A stretch of DNA of 45,498 nucleotides from an uncultured bacterium (GCA_905215325.1 CAJMPP010000020.1:1-45498), one strand, 5' to 3'. Numbered from the stretch's first letter, positions 17,650-26,037 are shown. Numbers and translations: made by a program. The notes: generated by a model not told the origin, from the letters alone.

Positions 17650-19818
17650 CTATTTCTGCGGGTGCTCCCCTAGGTTGTTGGCTATGTTGGCGGCAATGGA
17701 GGCAACGGCTGCCTGCTGCGCTGCGATAGCCTTCGAGGTCGCGGCTTCCATAGGCGTTTCGGCGTGCGCCACCTGGTCGCCCTCCTTGTGCTCGGGCAAA
17801 AGGCTTCCGATGGCGTCGTGGACCATATCGATGTAGGCTTGTGCGCCTTCCGAGGACAGATGCGTGCCGTCTCCGTCGAACCAGGTGCCGTGCGATGCGC
17901 TCAGGTCGTACCAGTTGATAACCTGCACGTTGTTGTGGCGCTGGGCTGCACGGTCGAGCGCGGCGTTCGTCTCCGCCATCCAGCTTTGCGGGCTGCGGGT
18001 GTTCACGAAGAACACGTGCTTATCGGTGCCCACCACGCCAAGCAGGTCGTCCAGTTGCTCATCGGTTGCCTGCCCGTTCGTTCCCAGGGCGAAAACCACC
18101 ACATCGCCCACGATATCCTGCTCGGCATAGGAGCGGTACACCTCCTCGCCGACGGTGAGCTGACGGTTAACGGCGGCATCGATGGCACCGTAGGGGAACG
18201 TTTCGGTGAAGTTGGGGATGGCGCGAACCGATACCGAGTCGCCGATCATGAGCACGTCGAGCTTGGGCTTCTCGGCCGCTGCGGCGGTGCCCGACGTATC
18301 TGCGGGCAGGCCTGCGACATGCGCCGATTCGTCTTTCAGCAAATCGCCGCCCTCAAGAGCGGAGGTGTCGGGTACGAAGATCAGCCCGCCGATGCAGACG
18401 ATGGTGAGCACGGAGGCCGCGGCAGTGGGCAGGGCGTGGGTGCGGAGCCAGTCGGCAAGCAGGATCTGGCCGCTGCGCACGTTGCCCACGAACTTCCCGA
18501 TGGCGCCATGACGGATGGGATCTTCCACGAACTTATAGGAGAACCACGAGATGGCGAAGATGATGGCAAGCTCCACCAGGTACATCCACCACGGGGTGCC
18601 GTCGATGTTGCTGCGCGGGTTCATAAGCAGAAGGATGGGGTAGTGCCACAGGTACATGCCGTAGGAGTGCAGGCCGATCCAAACAAGCGGCTTTGCGGCA
18701 AACGCCTTCGCCAACAGGCTTGACGGGTGCACGATGACGGCGATGATGACCATGGTGATCACGGAGGCGAGCAGGATGCCGCCACGGTACATGAACGCCG
18801 ACGTGCCCTCGATGCCCGCCATCATGGCCACCAGGCCTATAAGCGCGATGCCGCCCACGGCGTCGAGCGCCAGCCGCACGTTGCGGTCCAAGTGGATCTC
18901 GTTGTTCGCGCCAAGCTGGTTCGATGGCCATATGAAGGCAAGCCATGCGCCGATGAGCAGGCTGAACGCGCGAGTATCGGTTCCGTAGTACACGCGGGAG
19001 GGGTCGGCGTCGGGATTGAATAGAAGCGCCATCTCAAGGGCGGATGCCAAGGCGAGCACGAAGGTGGCGTTGCGCATATGGGTGCGCTTCACGCCGAACT
19101 TGTGCGCAAGGATAAGCACCACGGGCCAGACCACGTAGAACTGCTCCTCGATGGCAAGCGACCAGAAATGCGTGACGGGGCTGGGGGCGCCCAGGGCATC
19201 GAAGTAGGACACGTCGCGCAGGATGTACCACCAGTTGGTCACCCAGCAAAGCGCCGCCCACATGTCTTCGCGCAGCTTCGTGAGCAGGCTGTGGTCGAAC
19301 AATGTGCAGAGCACGGCGGTGACTATGATGACGAAGGCGATGGCTGGGAACAGACGTTTCACGCGGCGTAGCCAGAACTGCGGCAGATCGATGGTGCCTG
19401 TGGAGTCCCATTCGATGAGCAGCAGGCTGGTGATAAGGTAGCCCGACAGCACGAAGAACACGGTAACGCCGAGCAAGCCGCCGGGCATCCAGGCCATGCC
19501 CATGTGATAGGCGATGACGCCGAGCACGGCAAGCGCGCGCAGGCCGTCGAGGGCGGGGATATAACGCGATTTTTTCCGCTTGGGCTGTTCTGCGCTTTCG
19601 GATGCGCGCGAGGTTCGCGGCGATGCGCCGTGCGCGCCGCCGTGCCGGCCGTCCGTTACGGCGTTTGCACGGCGGGCGTCGCGCGATGCGACGGCGGAGC
19701 TGCTTGTGGCACGGCCGTGCAGATTGGAACGGTTTTGCGTGTAAGTATCCGATACGGGGCTTGCGTATGCGCTTCGCGAGCGGTTGCGCGCATGGCTCCC
19801 AGCCGGCGTTTCCGGCAT
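17650..19818 (-). CDS. Membrane acyltransferase with SGNH domain (OatA/OafA type)
   Basis: 722 aa; ATG 19818 follows AAGGGAACTATC on the minus strand. Family proteins transfer acetyl groups to peptidoglycan, polysaccharide or other envelope sugars: the membrane acyltransferase-3 domain takes acetyl across the bilayer and the extracellular SGNH esterase-like domain transfers it. Residues 1-85 are a basic, Ser/Arg-rich cytoplasmic tail. The AT3 domain follows: RYIPALDGLRALAVLGVIAYH at about 86, FFVLSGYLIT, RVKRLFPA and HFWSLAIEEQFYVVWP, with about ten membrane helices. The C-terminal domain shows the SGNH blocks GDSVS, GTNG and DGTHLS (Asp/His pair). The acceptor is not shown by sequence; OatA-like muramic acid O-acetylation is the likeliest in a monoderm. 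Confidence 0.9.
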   Translation of the reverse strand: MPETPAGSHARNRSRSAYASPVSDTYTQNRSNLHGRATSSSAVASRDARRANAVTDGRHGGAHGASPRTSRASESAEQPKRKKSRYIPALDGLRALAVLGVIAYHMGMAWMPGGLLGVTVFFVLSGYLITSLLLIEWDSTGTIDLPQFWLRRVKRLFPAIAFVIIVTAVLCTLFDHSLLTKLREDMWAALCWVTNWWYILRDVSYFDALGAPSPVTHFWSLAIEEQFYVVWPVVLILAHKFGVKRTHMRNATFVLALASALEMALLFNPDADPSRVYYGTDTRAFSLLIGAWLAFIWPSNQLGANNEIHLDRNVRLALDAVGGIALIGLVAMMAGIEGTSAFMYRGGILLASVITMVIIAVIVHPSSLLAKAFAAKPLVWIGLHSYGMYLWHYPILLLMNPRSNIDGTPWWMYLVELAIIFAISWFSYKFVEDPIRHGAIGKFVGNVRSGQILLADWLRTHALPTAAASVLTIVCIGGLIFVPDTSALEGGDLLKDESAHVAGLPADTSGTAAAAEKPKLDVLMIGDSVSVRAIPNFTETFPYGAIDAAVNRQLTVGEEVYRSYAEQDIVGDVVVFALGTNGQATDEQLDDLLGVVGTDKHVFFVNTRSPQSWMAETNAALDRAAQRHNNVQVINWYDLSASHGTWFDGDGTHLSSEGAQAYIDMVHDAIGSLLPEHKEGDQVAHAETPMEAATSKAIAAQQAAVASIAANIANNLGEHPQK

Positions 19819-19870
19819 GATAGTTCCCTTCTCATCTGCTGCGCTCCCTTAATCCGCAGCACATCGCCTC

Positions 19871-19876
19871 AGTATA
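19871..19876 (-). promoter_or_regulatory. -10 element (TATACT) of the acyltransferase gene
   Basis: On the minus strand TATACT lies 53 bp upstream of the start codon. No good -35 at the right distance (CAGGTT at 17 bp). Confidence 0.4.
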
Positions 19877-20005
19877 CCAGTGCCGCCCACCGTAACCTGT
19901 CGGCAAATGATGGCATGTGCCGTGCGTTTCGGCCGTGTGGTGCGTGTATCATAAGAGGGAGATATGCGTGAAGGCAACGCTGCGATGCCGACAAAGGAGG
20001 CAGGC

Positions 20006-20614
20006 ATGGGTATGAAGAAGCTGTTCGTCATCGGCGGCATGGGCGCCGGCAAGTCGACGGCCCGCAAGGTTCTGGCCGAGCAGGGCGTCCCGTATATCGA
20101 CCTGGACAAGGTCGGTCATGACGTGCTGCTGTGGGATACGGTCAAGGCCGACCTGGTAGAGGCGTTCGGCGCCGATATCCTGGGCGCGGATGGCCAGATC
20201 GTGCGCTCGAAGGTGGCGGCGAAGGCCTTCGCCACGCCGGCGGAGACGCGCAAGCTCAACCGCATCACCATGCCGCGCATCGAGGAGGCGTTCACCGACC
20301 AGCTCGATGAGCTTGAGCGCCAGGGCAACAAGGCCGTGGTGGTGGAGTACTCCGTGTTCAAGAACCGTCAGGTGTCCATGGCCAATGGCGCCGATGTGGT
20401 TATCGCCGTTCTCGCCCCGCTTGACAACCGCATCGAGCGTGCCGTTGCAGGCGGCTGGGACGAACAGGACGTGCGTCGCCGCATCGCCCGCCAGATCAGC
20501 GATGCGGACCGCATCGAGCAATCCGATGTGGTGTTCAACAACGACGGCACGCCCGAGCAGCTGCGCGAGCAGGTCGAGCAGTGGTGGCGTGAGTACAGCA
20601 AGACGCTGGACTAG
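20006..20614 (+). CDS. coaE: Dephospho-CoA kinase
   Basis: 202 aa from ATG 20006, five bases after AAAGGAGG; ATG 20012 is also possible. Phosphorylates the 3'-hydroxyl of dephospho-CoA, the last CoA step. P-loop GGMGAGKST near residue 10, YIDLDKVGHDVL (the Asp-x-Asp substrate motif), RKLNRITMPRI, VVVEYSVFKN where many CoaE have DVPLLFE, and the lid AGGWDEQDVRRRIARQ. The middle (VEYSVFKNRQ) is more divergent than usual and lacks the common PLL motif, but the order of elements is right. Coupled by position to uvrB, as in other actinobacteria. A strong terminator separates them here. Confidence 0.88.
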   Translation: MGMKKLFVIGGMGAGKSTARKVLAEQGVPYIDLDKVGHDVLLWDTVKADLVEAFGADILGADGQIVRSKVAAKAFATPAETRKLNRITMPRIEEAFTDQLDELERQGNKAVVVEYSVFKNRQVSMANGADVVIAVLAPLDNRIERAVAGGWDEQDVRRRIARQISDADRIEQSDVVFNNDGTPEQLREQVEQWWREYSKTLD

Positions 20615-20656
20615 GACGGCATCGCGCTGATGGGCGCGATCGTTCGAAACGTTGCG

Positions 20657-20713
20657 GGCCCCTGCGGCGCGTCACCTGGTTTCGCCGGGTGCTGCGTGCT
20701 GCAGGGGCCTTTT
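20657..20713 (+). terminator. Intrinsic terminator of coaE
   Basis: GGCCCCTGC (20657-20665) pairs with GCAGGGGCC (20701-20709), followed by TTTT. The loop has its own hairpin, CACCTGG-TTTCG-CCGGGTG. Confidence 0.85.
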
Positions 20714-20740
20714 GCGTTGCAGTATATGTGAAGCGAAAAC

Positions 20741-20752
20741 GTACACTTGTTC
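20741..20752 (+). promoter_or_regulatory. Possible LexA (SOS) operator upstream of uvrB
   Basis: GTAC-ACTT-GTTC differs by one base from the Gram-positive/actinobacterial core GAAC-N4-GTTC and overlaps the -35 of the promoter below. uvrB is SOS-regulated in many bacteria, which supports the idea; binding is inferred. Confidence 0.4.
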
Positions 20753-20775
20753 TTTTCCGGATGCCGTGATAGACT
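20747..20775 (+). promoter_or_regulatory. Putative uvrB promoter
   Basis: TTGTTC (20747-20752), 17-bp spacer, TAGACT (20770-20775), 46 bp before the uvrB ATG. Confidence 0.55.
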
Positions 20776-20821
20776 TCGGGCACTGATTCGAAGGAAGCGC
20801 CTGCGAAGGACGTGATTGCAT

Positions 20822-22975
20822 ATGAGCAGCCATCTGAAGAACATCGAGGGCATGACAATGGAGGGCAAGCTGCCCGAAGTGCGCCTTGCGAACACGCCGT
20901 TTCGAGCGGTCAGCCCTTATGAGCCTTCAGGCGATCAGCCGCAAGCCATCAAGAAGCTGGCACAGGGCGTTGAGGACGGGCTGCGATATCAAACGCTTCT
21001 GGGCGTTACGGGCTCGGGCAAAACGTTCACCATGGCGAAAACCATCGAGGCGGTGCAGCGCCCCACGCTTGTCATGGCGCCGAACAAGACGCTTGCCGCT
21101 CAGCTTGCAAGCGAGCTGAAGGAGTTCTTCCCCGACAACGCCGTGGTGTATTTCGTCAGCTACTACGATTATTATCAGCCCGAGGCATACGTGCCCTCGT
21201 CGGACACGTTCATCGAAAAGGACGCCTCCATCAACGAAGAGGTGGAGAAGCTGCGCCATGCCGCCACCAGCGCGCTACTGTCAAGGCGCGACGTTATCGT
21301 GGTGGCATCGGTCAGCTGCATCTACGGCATCGGCAGCCCCATGGATTACGCGGGCATGGCCGTGTTCCTGGACAAGCAGAAGGAGATGGATCGCGACCAG
21401 ATGATCCATGACCTTATCGACATCCAGTACGATCGCAACGACTACGAGCTGAAGCGCGGCACGTTCCGCGTGCGCGGGGATAACCTGGATGTGTTCCCGC
21501 CGTACGCGGACAACCCGGTGCGCGTGGAGTTCTGGGGCGATGAGATAGAGCAGATTTCCGAGATCGACAACGTAACGGGCGAGGTTTTGCAAACCTATGA
21601 AGCCCTGCCCATCTGGCCGGCCTCCCATTACGTGACGGCGCGCCCGAAGATGGAGCACGCTATTCAAACCATTCAGGAAGAGCTGCGTGAGCGTCTGCAG
21701 CAGTTCAAGGAGGATGGCAAGCTGCTTGAGGCCCAGCGGCTGGAGATGCGTGTGAACTATGATCTTGAGATGCTGGAGACCATGGGGTTTTGCAGCGGCA
21801 TCGAAAACTACTCCCGGCATCTTGACGGACGCGAACCCGGAGAGCCCCCGTACACGCTCATCGACTATTTCCCAGACGATTTCCTGTGCATCATCGACGA
21901 GAGCCATGTGACGGTGCCCCAAATCCGAGGTATGCACGAAGGCGACCGTAGCCGCAAGATCACCTTGACCGAGCACGGGTTCCGGCTGCCCAGCTGCTTG
22001 GATAACCGTCCGCTGCGTTTCGACGAGTTCGAGGAGCGCGTGCCGCAGTTCATCTATGTGTCGGCAACGCCCGGCGATTACGAGCTGAAGGTCAGCCAGC
22101 AACAGGTGGAGCAGATCATCCGTCCCACAGGCCTGCTGGACCCCGAAATCATCGTGCGCGGCAGTGCAAGTCAGATCGATGACATCATCGACGAGGCGAA
22201 GGAGCGCGCCGACCGTAACGAGCGTGTGCTCATAACCACGCTTACCAAGAAGATGGCTGAAGACTTGACCGATCACCTTTTGGACCGCGGCATACGCGCC
22301 CGTTACATGCACAGCGACATCGGCACGCTTGAGCGCGTGGACATCCTGCGCGATCTGCGTTTGGGCAAGTTCGATGTGCTAGTGGGAATCAACCTGCTGC
22401 GCGAGGGTTTAGACCTGCCGGAAGTGACGTTGGTCGCCATCCTCGATGCTGATAAAGAAGGTTTCTTGCGAAATCAGCGCAGCCTGATCCAGACCATCGG
22501 CCGTGCGGCCCGTAACGCGAACGGCCAGGTGATCATGTACGCCGACAAAACCACCGACTCCATGGACCTGGCTATCTCCGAAACGCGGCGCCGTCGCAGC
22601 ATCCAGATGGCCTACAACGAAGAGCACGGCATCACGCCCAAAACGGTCACGAAGGCGGTCGTGGACATCATGAGCTACGTGCATGGGGAAATGGGCGATG
22701 TGTCATCCGAGCAGGTGAACATGCAGCTTGCCGAGCTGTCGCGCGAAGAGGTGCTGCGCGTTATCTCCAGCATGGAGGATGACATGGCGGAGGCGTCGCG
22801 CAACATGGACTTCGAAGAGGCGGCGCGCCTGCGAGACGAGGTGGTGCGCCTGCGTGCCGGCATGGAGGGCGAAAGCGAGGCGGATGTGCTCAAGGATTTG
22901 AAGAAGAGCGCACGCAAGGGCAGCGCATTCGGAAATCGCAAGAACGCGGCGTACGGTAGCTCGCGCCGATCGTAG
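20822..22975 (+). CDS. uvrB: Excinuclease ABC subunit B
   Basis: 717 aa from ATG 20822 (AAGGA 12 bases upstream); TTG 20816 or ATG 20858 are other options. Damage-verifying helicase of nucleotide excision repair, loaded by UvrA2 and recruiting UvrC. Domains: PYEPSGDQPQAI, Walker A GVTGSGKTFT, the beta-hairpin YYDYYQPEAYVPSSDTFIEK that clamps the DNA strand, Walker B IIDESHVT, the helicase motifs LVGINLLREGLDLPEV and QTIGRAARN, and a C-terminal UVR motif (MDFEEAARLRDEV) that binds UvrC. The last 40 residues are basic and Ser-rich. It is about 40 aa longer than typical, through both ends. No uvrA or uvrC in the window. Confidence 0.97.
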   Translation: MSSHLKNIEGMTMEGKLPEVRLANTPFRAVSPYEPSGDQPQAIKKLAQGVEDGLRYQTLLGVTGSGKTFTMAKTIEAVQRPTLVMAPNKTLAAQLASELKEFFPDNAVVYFVSYYDYYQPEAYVPSSDTFIEKDASINEEVEKLRHAATSALLSRRDVIVVASVSCIYGIGSPMDYAGMAVFLDKQKEMDRDQMIHDLIDIQYDRNDYELKRGTFRVRGDNLDVFPPYADNPVRVEFWGDEIEQISEIDNVTGEVLQTYEALPIWPASHYVTARPKMEHAIQTIQEELRERLQQFKEDGKLLEAQRLEMRVNYDLEMLETMGFCSGIENYSRHLDGREPGEPPYTLIDYFPDDFLCIIDESHVTVPQIRGMHEGDRSRKITLTEHGFRLPSCLDNRPLRFDEFEERVPQFIYVSATPGDYELKVSQQQVEQIIRPTGLLDPEIIVRGSASQIDDIIDEAKERADRNERVLITTLTKKMAEDLTDHLLDRGIRARYMHSDIGTLERVDILRDLRLGKFDVLVGINLLREGLDLPEVTLVAILDADKEGFLRNQRSLIQTIGRAARNANGQVIMYADKTTDSMDLAISETRRRRSIQMAYNEEHGITPKTVTKAVVDIMSYVHGEMGDVSSEQVNMQLAELSREEVLRVISSMEDDMAEASRNMDFEEAARLRDEVVRLRAGMEGESEADVLKDLKKSARKGSAFGNRKNAAYGSSRRS

Positions 22976-23136
22976 AGCCATGCTGTTCGTCGATCGCGGT
23001 TGATTGGCGATGGCGGCAGCTTGCTTTACCGACGCAGGGCGCTGGCAAAGCAAGCATCTCGCTGCATGCAGCGGCGCGGGCAGTAGCGGCAACCGCTGCG
23101 TAGCGCTAGCCTGCCTTGGTGATTGCGCGGGGCAGG

Positions 23137-23166
23137 GCATGCTGTGTATGGGGGGTGGCAGCATGC
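23137..23166. terminator. Hairpin between convergent uvrB and larE
   Basis: GCATGCTG (23137-23144) pairs perfectly with CAGCATGC (23159-23166) across a 14-base G-rich loop. A second hairpin, GCTTGCTTT/AAAGCAAGC, lies nearby (about 23028-23058). No T run, so termination is only suggested by position. Confidence 0.4.
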
Positions 23167-23196
23167 GGTTTGCGTGGCGTTGCCACCACATAGGGT

Positions 23197-24036
23197 TTAT
23201 TCGGGAACATTTCGGTTCAGGCTGCCGGTGCGATAGCCGTCGGCGTCAACGGTCACGTAGGCGAACCCTGCATCGTGTATGCGCTTGGTCAGATCGGTGG
23301 ATATCAGCGCATCCATAAGCGCTGCTCGCTGGTCAGGCGTTACCTCGATGCGCGCAAGGTTCCCATGGGCGCGGCAGCGTATCCGGGGAAAGCCTGCGTC
23401 CATAAGCGCATCTTCAGCATGCTCGATGGATCGAAGCTTTTCGGCGGTGATGGCCTCGTTGTAGGGGATGCGGCTTGCAAGGCACGCGTAAGAGGGCTTG
23501 TCCCAGGTTGGAAGGCCAAGCTTGCGGGATAGGACTCGAACATCGGCCTTCGACAGGTCCGCCGTCAGCAACGGGCTGTCCACCTTCAACTCGTCAAGCG
23601 CCTTCAGCCCGGGGCGGTAATCGCCCAGGTCGCTGGTGTTGGTGCCTTCGGCCACGTAGGGTATTCTCAAGCGCGCGGCTTGATCCATGATGCAGGCGAA
23701 CAATATGCGTTTGCAGAGGTAGCATCGATTTGTGGGGTTTTCTGCGAAGCCGGGTATGGCCAAAGCATCGACATCCATCACCACATGGCGGATGCCTCGC
23801 TTGGCGCAAAAATCGTTTGCTTCGCGAATCTCGCGTGCGGGAATCATCTGCGCGCGGGCGGTGATGGCGACGGCGTTGTTGCCTAGCACATCGGCGGCAA
23901 CGCTTAGCAGCAGGGTGGAGTCCACGCCGCCGGAAAACGCTACGGCAACCGCTCCTAATTTCGCTAGGTGCTCTCTCAGCGCTTTGTGCTTCTTGGAAAG
24001 CTCAGCGGACAGCGGGGCGGTGGTGTCGGTGCTCAT
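23197..24036 (-). CDS. larE: ATP-dependent sacrificial sulfur transferase LarE
   Basis: 279 aa, ATG 24036 after GAAAGG. LarE adenylates the pyridinium dicarboxylate precursor and donates sulfur in making the nickel-pincer nucleotide cofactor of lactate racemase and related enzymes. PP-loop SGGVDST at 35-41, EGTNTSDLGDYRPG at 130-143 and the PSYACLASRIPY block with Cys185, the position of the sacrificial Cys in Lactobacillus LarE. Cys105 and Cys108 (NRCYLCK) are also present; with Cys185 they form the three-Cys set reported for iron-sulfur LarE proteins that recycle sulfur. No larA, larB or larC is in the window. ExsB/QueC is less likely because the zinc cysteines are absent. Confidence 0.9.
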   Translation of the reverse strand: MSTDTTAPLSAELSKKHKALREHLAKLGAVAVAFSGGVDSTLLLSVAADVLGNNAVAITARAQMIPAREIREANDFCAKRGIRHVVMDVDALAIPGFAENPTNRCYLCKRILFACIMDQAARLRIPYVAEGTNTSDLGDYRPGLKALDELKVDSPLLTADLSKADVRVLSRKLGLPTWDKPSYACLASRIPYNEAITAEKLRSIEHAEDALMDAGFPRIRCRAHGNLARIEVTPDQRAALMDALISTDLTKRIHDAGFAYVTVDADGYRTGSLNRNVPE

Positions 24037-24125
24037 GGAGGGCCTTTCGCATTGCAGGTTGTTTCATTACGCACGCTAGCATATGAAGTTAGCTTCAGGT
24101 TTCGCCAAACTGCGAGGTTTTGCAT

Positions 24126-25217
24126 TTAGAGCATATCGGTGAAGCGCAGGTTCATGTCAACGGGGGTGGAGATACCGGCAACGCTGCCGGTGTTGCTGTA
24201 CTGCCACAGCACGAAATCAAATTGCCCGGAGGGTTTCAGCGCGTTGTATTCGGCGAACCAGACGGGGCGGTTGCCTAGGCTATCCAGGTTCATGCGGGCG
24301 ATGTCCACTTTGTTGCCATACACCATGGAGCGGTAACCTGCTTGCTCGATGCGTTGGCAGAACGCCAGCGCAGCAGCGGTGAGAGTATCCCGGTCCACGT
24401 TGTTGCCACGTGCGTTCACCGTCGTGTCCTTCTCGTGGTCGAAGGTTATGGGAAGGTCGAGCTTGCGGCCGCCAAGCTGGTCAAGCACGAAGTCGGCCTC
24501 CTCCTGCGCCTCCTCGGCGCTGGTGGCTTGCGAGTAAAAGTACACGCCGGTCTGCAGGCCGGCGTCGGCTGCTCCTGCAAGGTTCTCATTCAGGCGGGCG
24601 TCTGCGAACAGGCCGCCTTCGGTGGTGCCGCGGTAGCCGGCTCGCACAAAGGCGAACCGAATCCCGTCGCTCGCAACCTGCTCCCAGTCGATAACGCCTT
24701 GCATCTCGGACACGTCGATCCCCGTCTGCGACTTTTCGATCCCGTTCTCGGAGTACGAGAACCTGCCGTTTTGCTGGGAGAGCCCCGAGAAGTCGTATGG
24801 GCTGACGTAGGGCTGCTTCGTGTTGGCCGAGCGAGAGGCTTCTTCTTGCGATGAGCCGTTGAGCAGCGCTGATGTCGCATTGCATGCCGATACGCCGATG
24901 ACGATGAGCGCAAGCGCGAACGCAAGGATGACGAACGGCTTGCGGGCGCTGGCGTGACGGCGTGGGCGCTGCTGAGGGCGGGTCGATCCGGACCGCGTGG
25001 ATGCGTTGCGCATTGACGGAGAAGTGCGAGGTCGCGCGCATGCGTTTCGCGTTGATGGTGAGCTTTGAGGCCGTGTGGGTGTGTTGCGCACTGACGGAGA
25101 GGTGCGGCGCCGTGCAGGGCCGTTGCTCGTCGATGATGAGACTCGGGGCTTCGTGGACGTGTTACACGTTGATGATGGGGTTCGAGCGGGTTGCCCGTTG
25201 CGGTTTCTGCTATTCAT
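24126..25217 (-). CDS. Membrane-anchored GH25 lysozyme with N-terminal 13-residue repeats
   Basis: 363 aa. GH25 muramidases cut the MurNAc-GlcNAc bond of peptidoglycan. Residues 12-76 are five tandem 13-residue units of the pattern R-T-S-P-S-x-R-N-x-x-x-R-P, rich in Ser, Arg and Pro. A single hydrophobic segment (about 94-111) follows, ending VSAC (Cys112), which resembles a lipobox, although a 94-residue N-region would be unusual for a signal peptide. The GH25 domain runs from about 164: GIDVSEMQG (Asp168), FAFVRAGYRG, GVYFYSQA, the DHE acidic motif where the family has DxE, and QYSNTGSVAGI near the end. Topology suggests repeats inside and enzyme outside. Upstream of larE by 89 bp on the same strand; no functional link is apparent. 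Confidence 0.88.
   Translation of the reverse strand: MNSRNRNGQPARTPSSTCNTSTKPRVSSSTSNGPARRRTSPSVRNTPTRPQSSPSTRNACARPRTSPSMRNASTRSGSTRPQQRPRRHASARKPFVILAFALALIVIGVSACNATSALLNGSSQEEASRSANTKQPYVSPYDFSGLSQQNGRFSYSENGIEKSQTGIDVSEMQGVIDWEQVASDGIRFAFVRAGYRGTTEGGLFADARLNENLAGAADAGLQTGVYFYSQATSAEEAQEEADFVLDQLGGRKLDLPITFDHEKDTTVNARGNNVDRDTLTAAALAFCQRIEQAGYRSMVYGNKVDIARMNLDSLGNRPVWFAEYNALKPSGQFDFVLWQYSNTGSVAGISTPVDMNLRFTDML
24990..25184 (-). repeat. Five tandem 39-bp coding repeats
   Basis: 195 bp coding for five 13-residue units in the GH25 protein. The units are diverged at DNA level; the last three are closest (SPS-x-RN core). A likely site of repeat-number change between strains. Confidence 0.8.
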
Positions 25218-25514
25218 AGGCGTTATGGTAGCAAACGGCGCGGGGCGCGGGGCGCCCGTCCATGGTTTGAACGCGGGGTTTTCAAATGCCGCTCATAGTG
25301 ATTTCCCGCCGCTGACGCACGTTAACGGGGTTGATCCAATTGATACTAACTTACTTCTAATATGCTCGTCTCATAGCTGGTTTTCAGCCTGATACGCACG
25401 CTTTTGCAGATGTTTTTGCGCGTGATTTCGGGGTGCTTGCGCATGTGCGCAAGCAAGCGGGTGTTCGTCTCGTTGGGGAAGCGGGGCGCGACAAGGTGAG
25501 GATGGAACGCTACG
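25218..25514. other. Divergent intergenic region between the GH25 gene and the Rrf2 regulator
   Basis: 297 bp. An AT-rich stretch at 25331-25380 (TTGATC, TTGATA, TAATAT) probably contains promoter elements, but no pair has proper spacing. The 22-bp palindrome at 25434-25455 lies 60 bp before the regulator start. No gene seen. Confidence 0.5.
25434..25455. promoter_or_regulatory. 22-bp palindrome upstream of the Rrf2 regulator (candidate operator)
   Basis: TGCTTGCGCA-TG-TGCGCAAGCA: two perfect 10-bp arms around a 2-bp centre. It lies between the AT-rich likely promoter stretch and the regulator start. Rrf2 proteins bind dyad sites and often autoregulate; which protein binds here is unknown. 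Confidence 0.5.
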
Positions 25515-25931
25515 ATGATGGTTTCGACAAGGGGGCGCTATGCCCTCAGGCTTATGATCGATATCGCCAAGCAGGGGGAGGCGGGCGCACTTGTCACTAT
25601 GAGACAAGCCGCGCAACGTCAGGGGCTTTCCGTCAAGTATTTGGAGCAGCTGGGCGGCGCCCTCGTGCGTGCCGGGGTGCTGAAGAGCATTCGCGGCGTG
25701 AGCGGCGGATATTATCTGGCCAAGCCCGCCGATCAGATCCGCATCGGCGATGTGCTGCGCGCCACGGAGGGTTCCTGCATGCCTGTTGCATGCGTGGACG
25801 ATGAGGGCAAATGCGATCTTGTGGGCGGCTGCGAGGCGCGCGGCTTCTGGCGGGGGATGGGCAATGCCATCAACGCCTATATCGACCGCATCACGCTTGC
25901 CGATGTGCTGGAGGGCAACGTGGAGGAATAG
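25515..25931 (+). CDS. Rrf2 family transcriptional regulator, IscR-like
   Basis: 138 aa. N-terminal winged helix: STRGRYALRLMIDIA, VTMRQAAQRQGLSVKYLEQLGGALVRAGVLKSIRGVSGGYYLAKP, a near-perfect Rrf2 signature. The sensor segment has four cysteines, Cys88, Cys93, Cys100 and Cys106; IscR uses three in a similar region to hold a [2Fe-2S] cluster, so an iron-sulfur or redox sensor is likely. ATG 25515 and 25518 are adjacent; AGGTGAGG lies about 13 bases upstream. The flanking genes go the other way and there is no isc or suf gene here, so targets cannot be named. A strong terminator follows. Confidence 0.9.
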   Translation: MMVSTRGRYALRLMIDIAKQGEAGALVTMRQAAQRQGLSVKYLEQLGGALVRAGVLKSIRGVSGGYYLAKPADQIRIGDVLRATEGSCMPVACVDDEGKCDLVGGCEARGFWRGMGNAINAYIDRITLADVLEGNVEE

Positions 25932-25981
25932 CCGGTCTCCCAGGCGCGAAATGCGTTATTGACGATCGGTCCCCGCAAACG

Positions 25982-26020
25982 CACCGGGCCGCAGCTTGCA
26001 TGCTGCGGCCCGGTGTTTTT
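25982..26020 (+). terminator. Strong intrinsic terminator after the Rrf2 regulator
   Basis: A perfect 14-bp stem (25982-25995 with 26002-26015), loop TTGCAT, then TTTTT. It lies in the convergent gap to the AAA+ ATPase gene and may also serve that strand. Confidence 0.9.
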
Positions 26021-26037
26021 CCTGCCGTGATTTTTCG

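Noticed and set aside
25340..25363. TTGATA and TAATAT as a promoter for the Rrf2 regulator
   Set aside because: The spacer is only 12 bp; the other pairing gives 21 bp. Promoter probably nearby but not defined.
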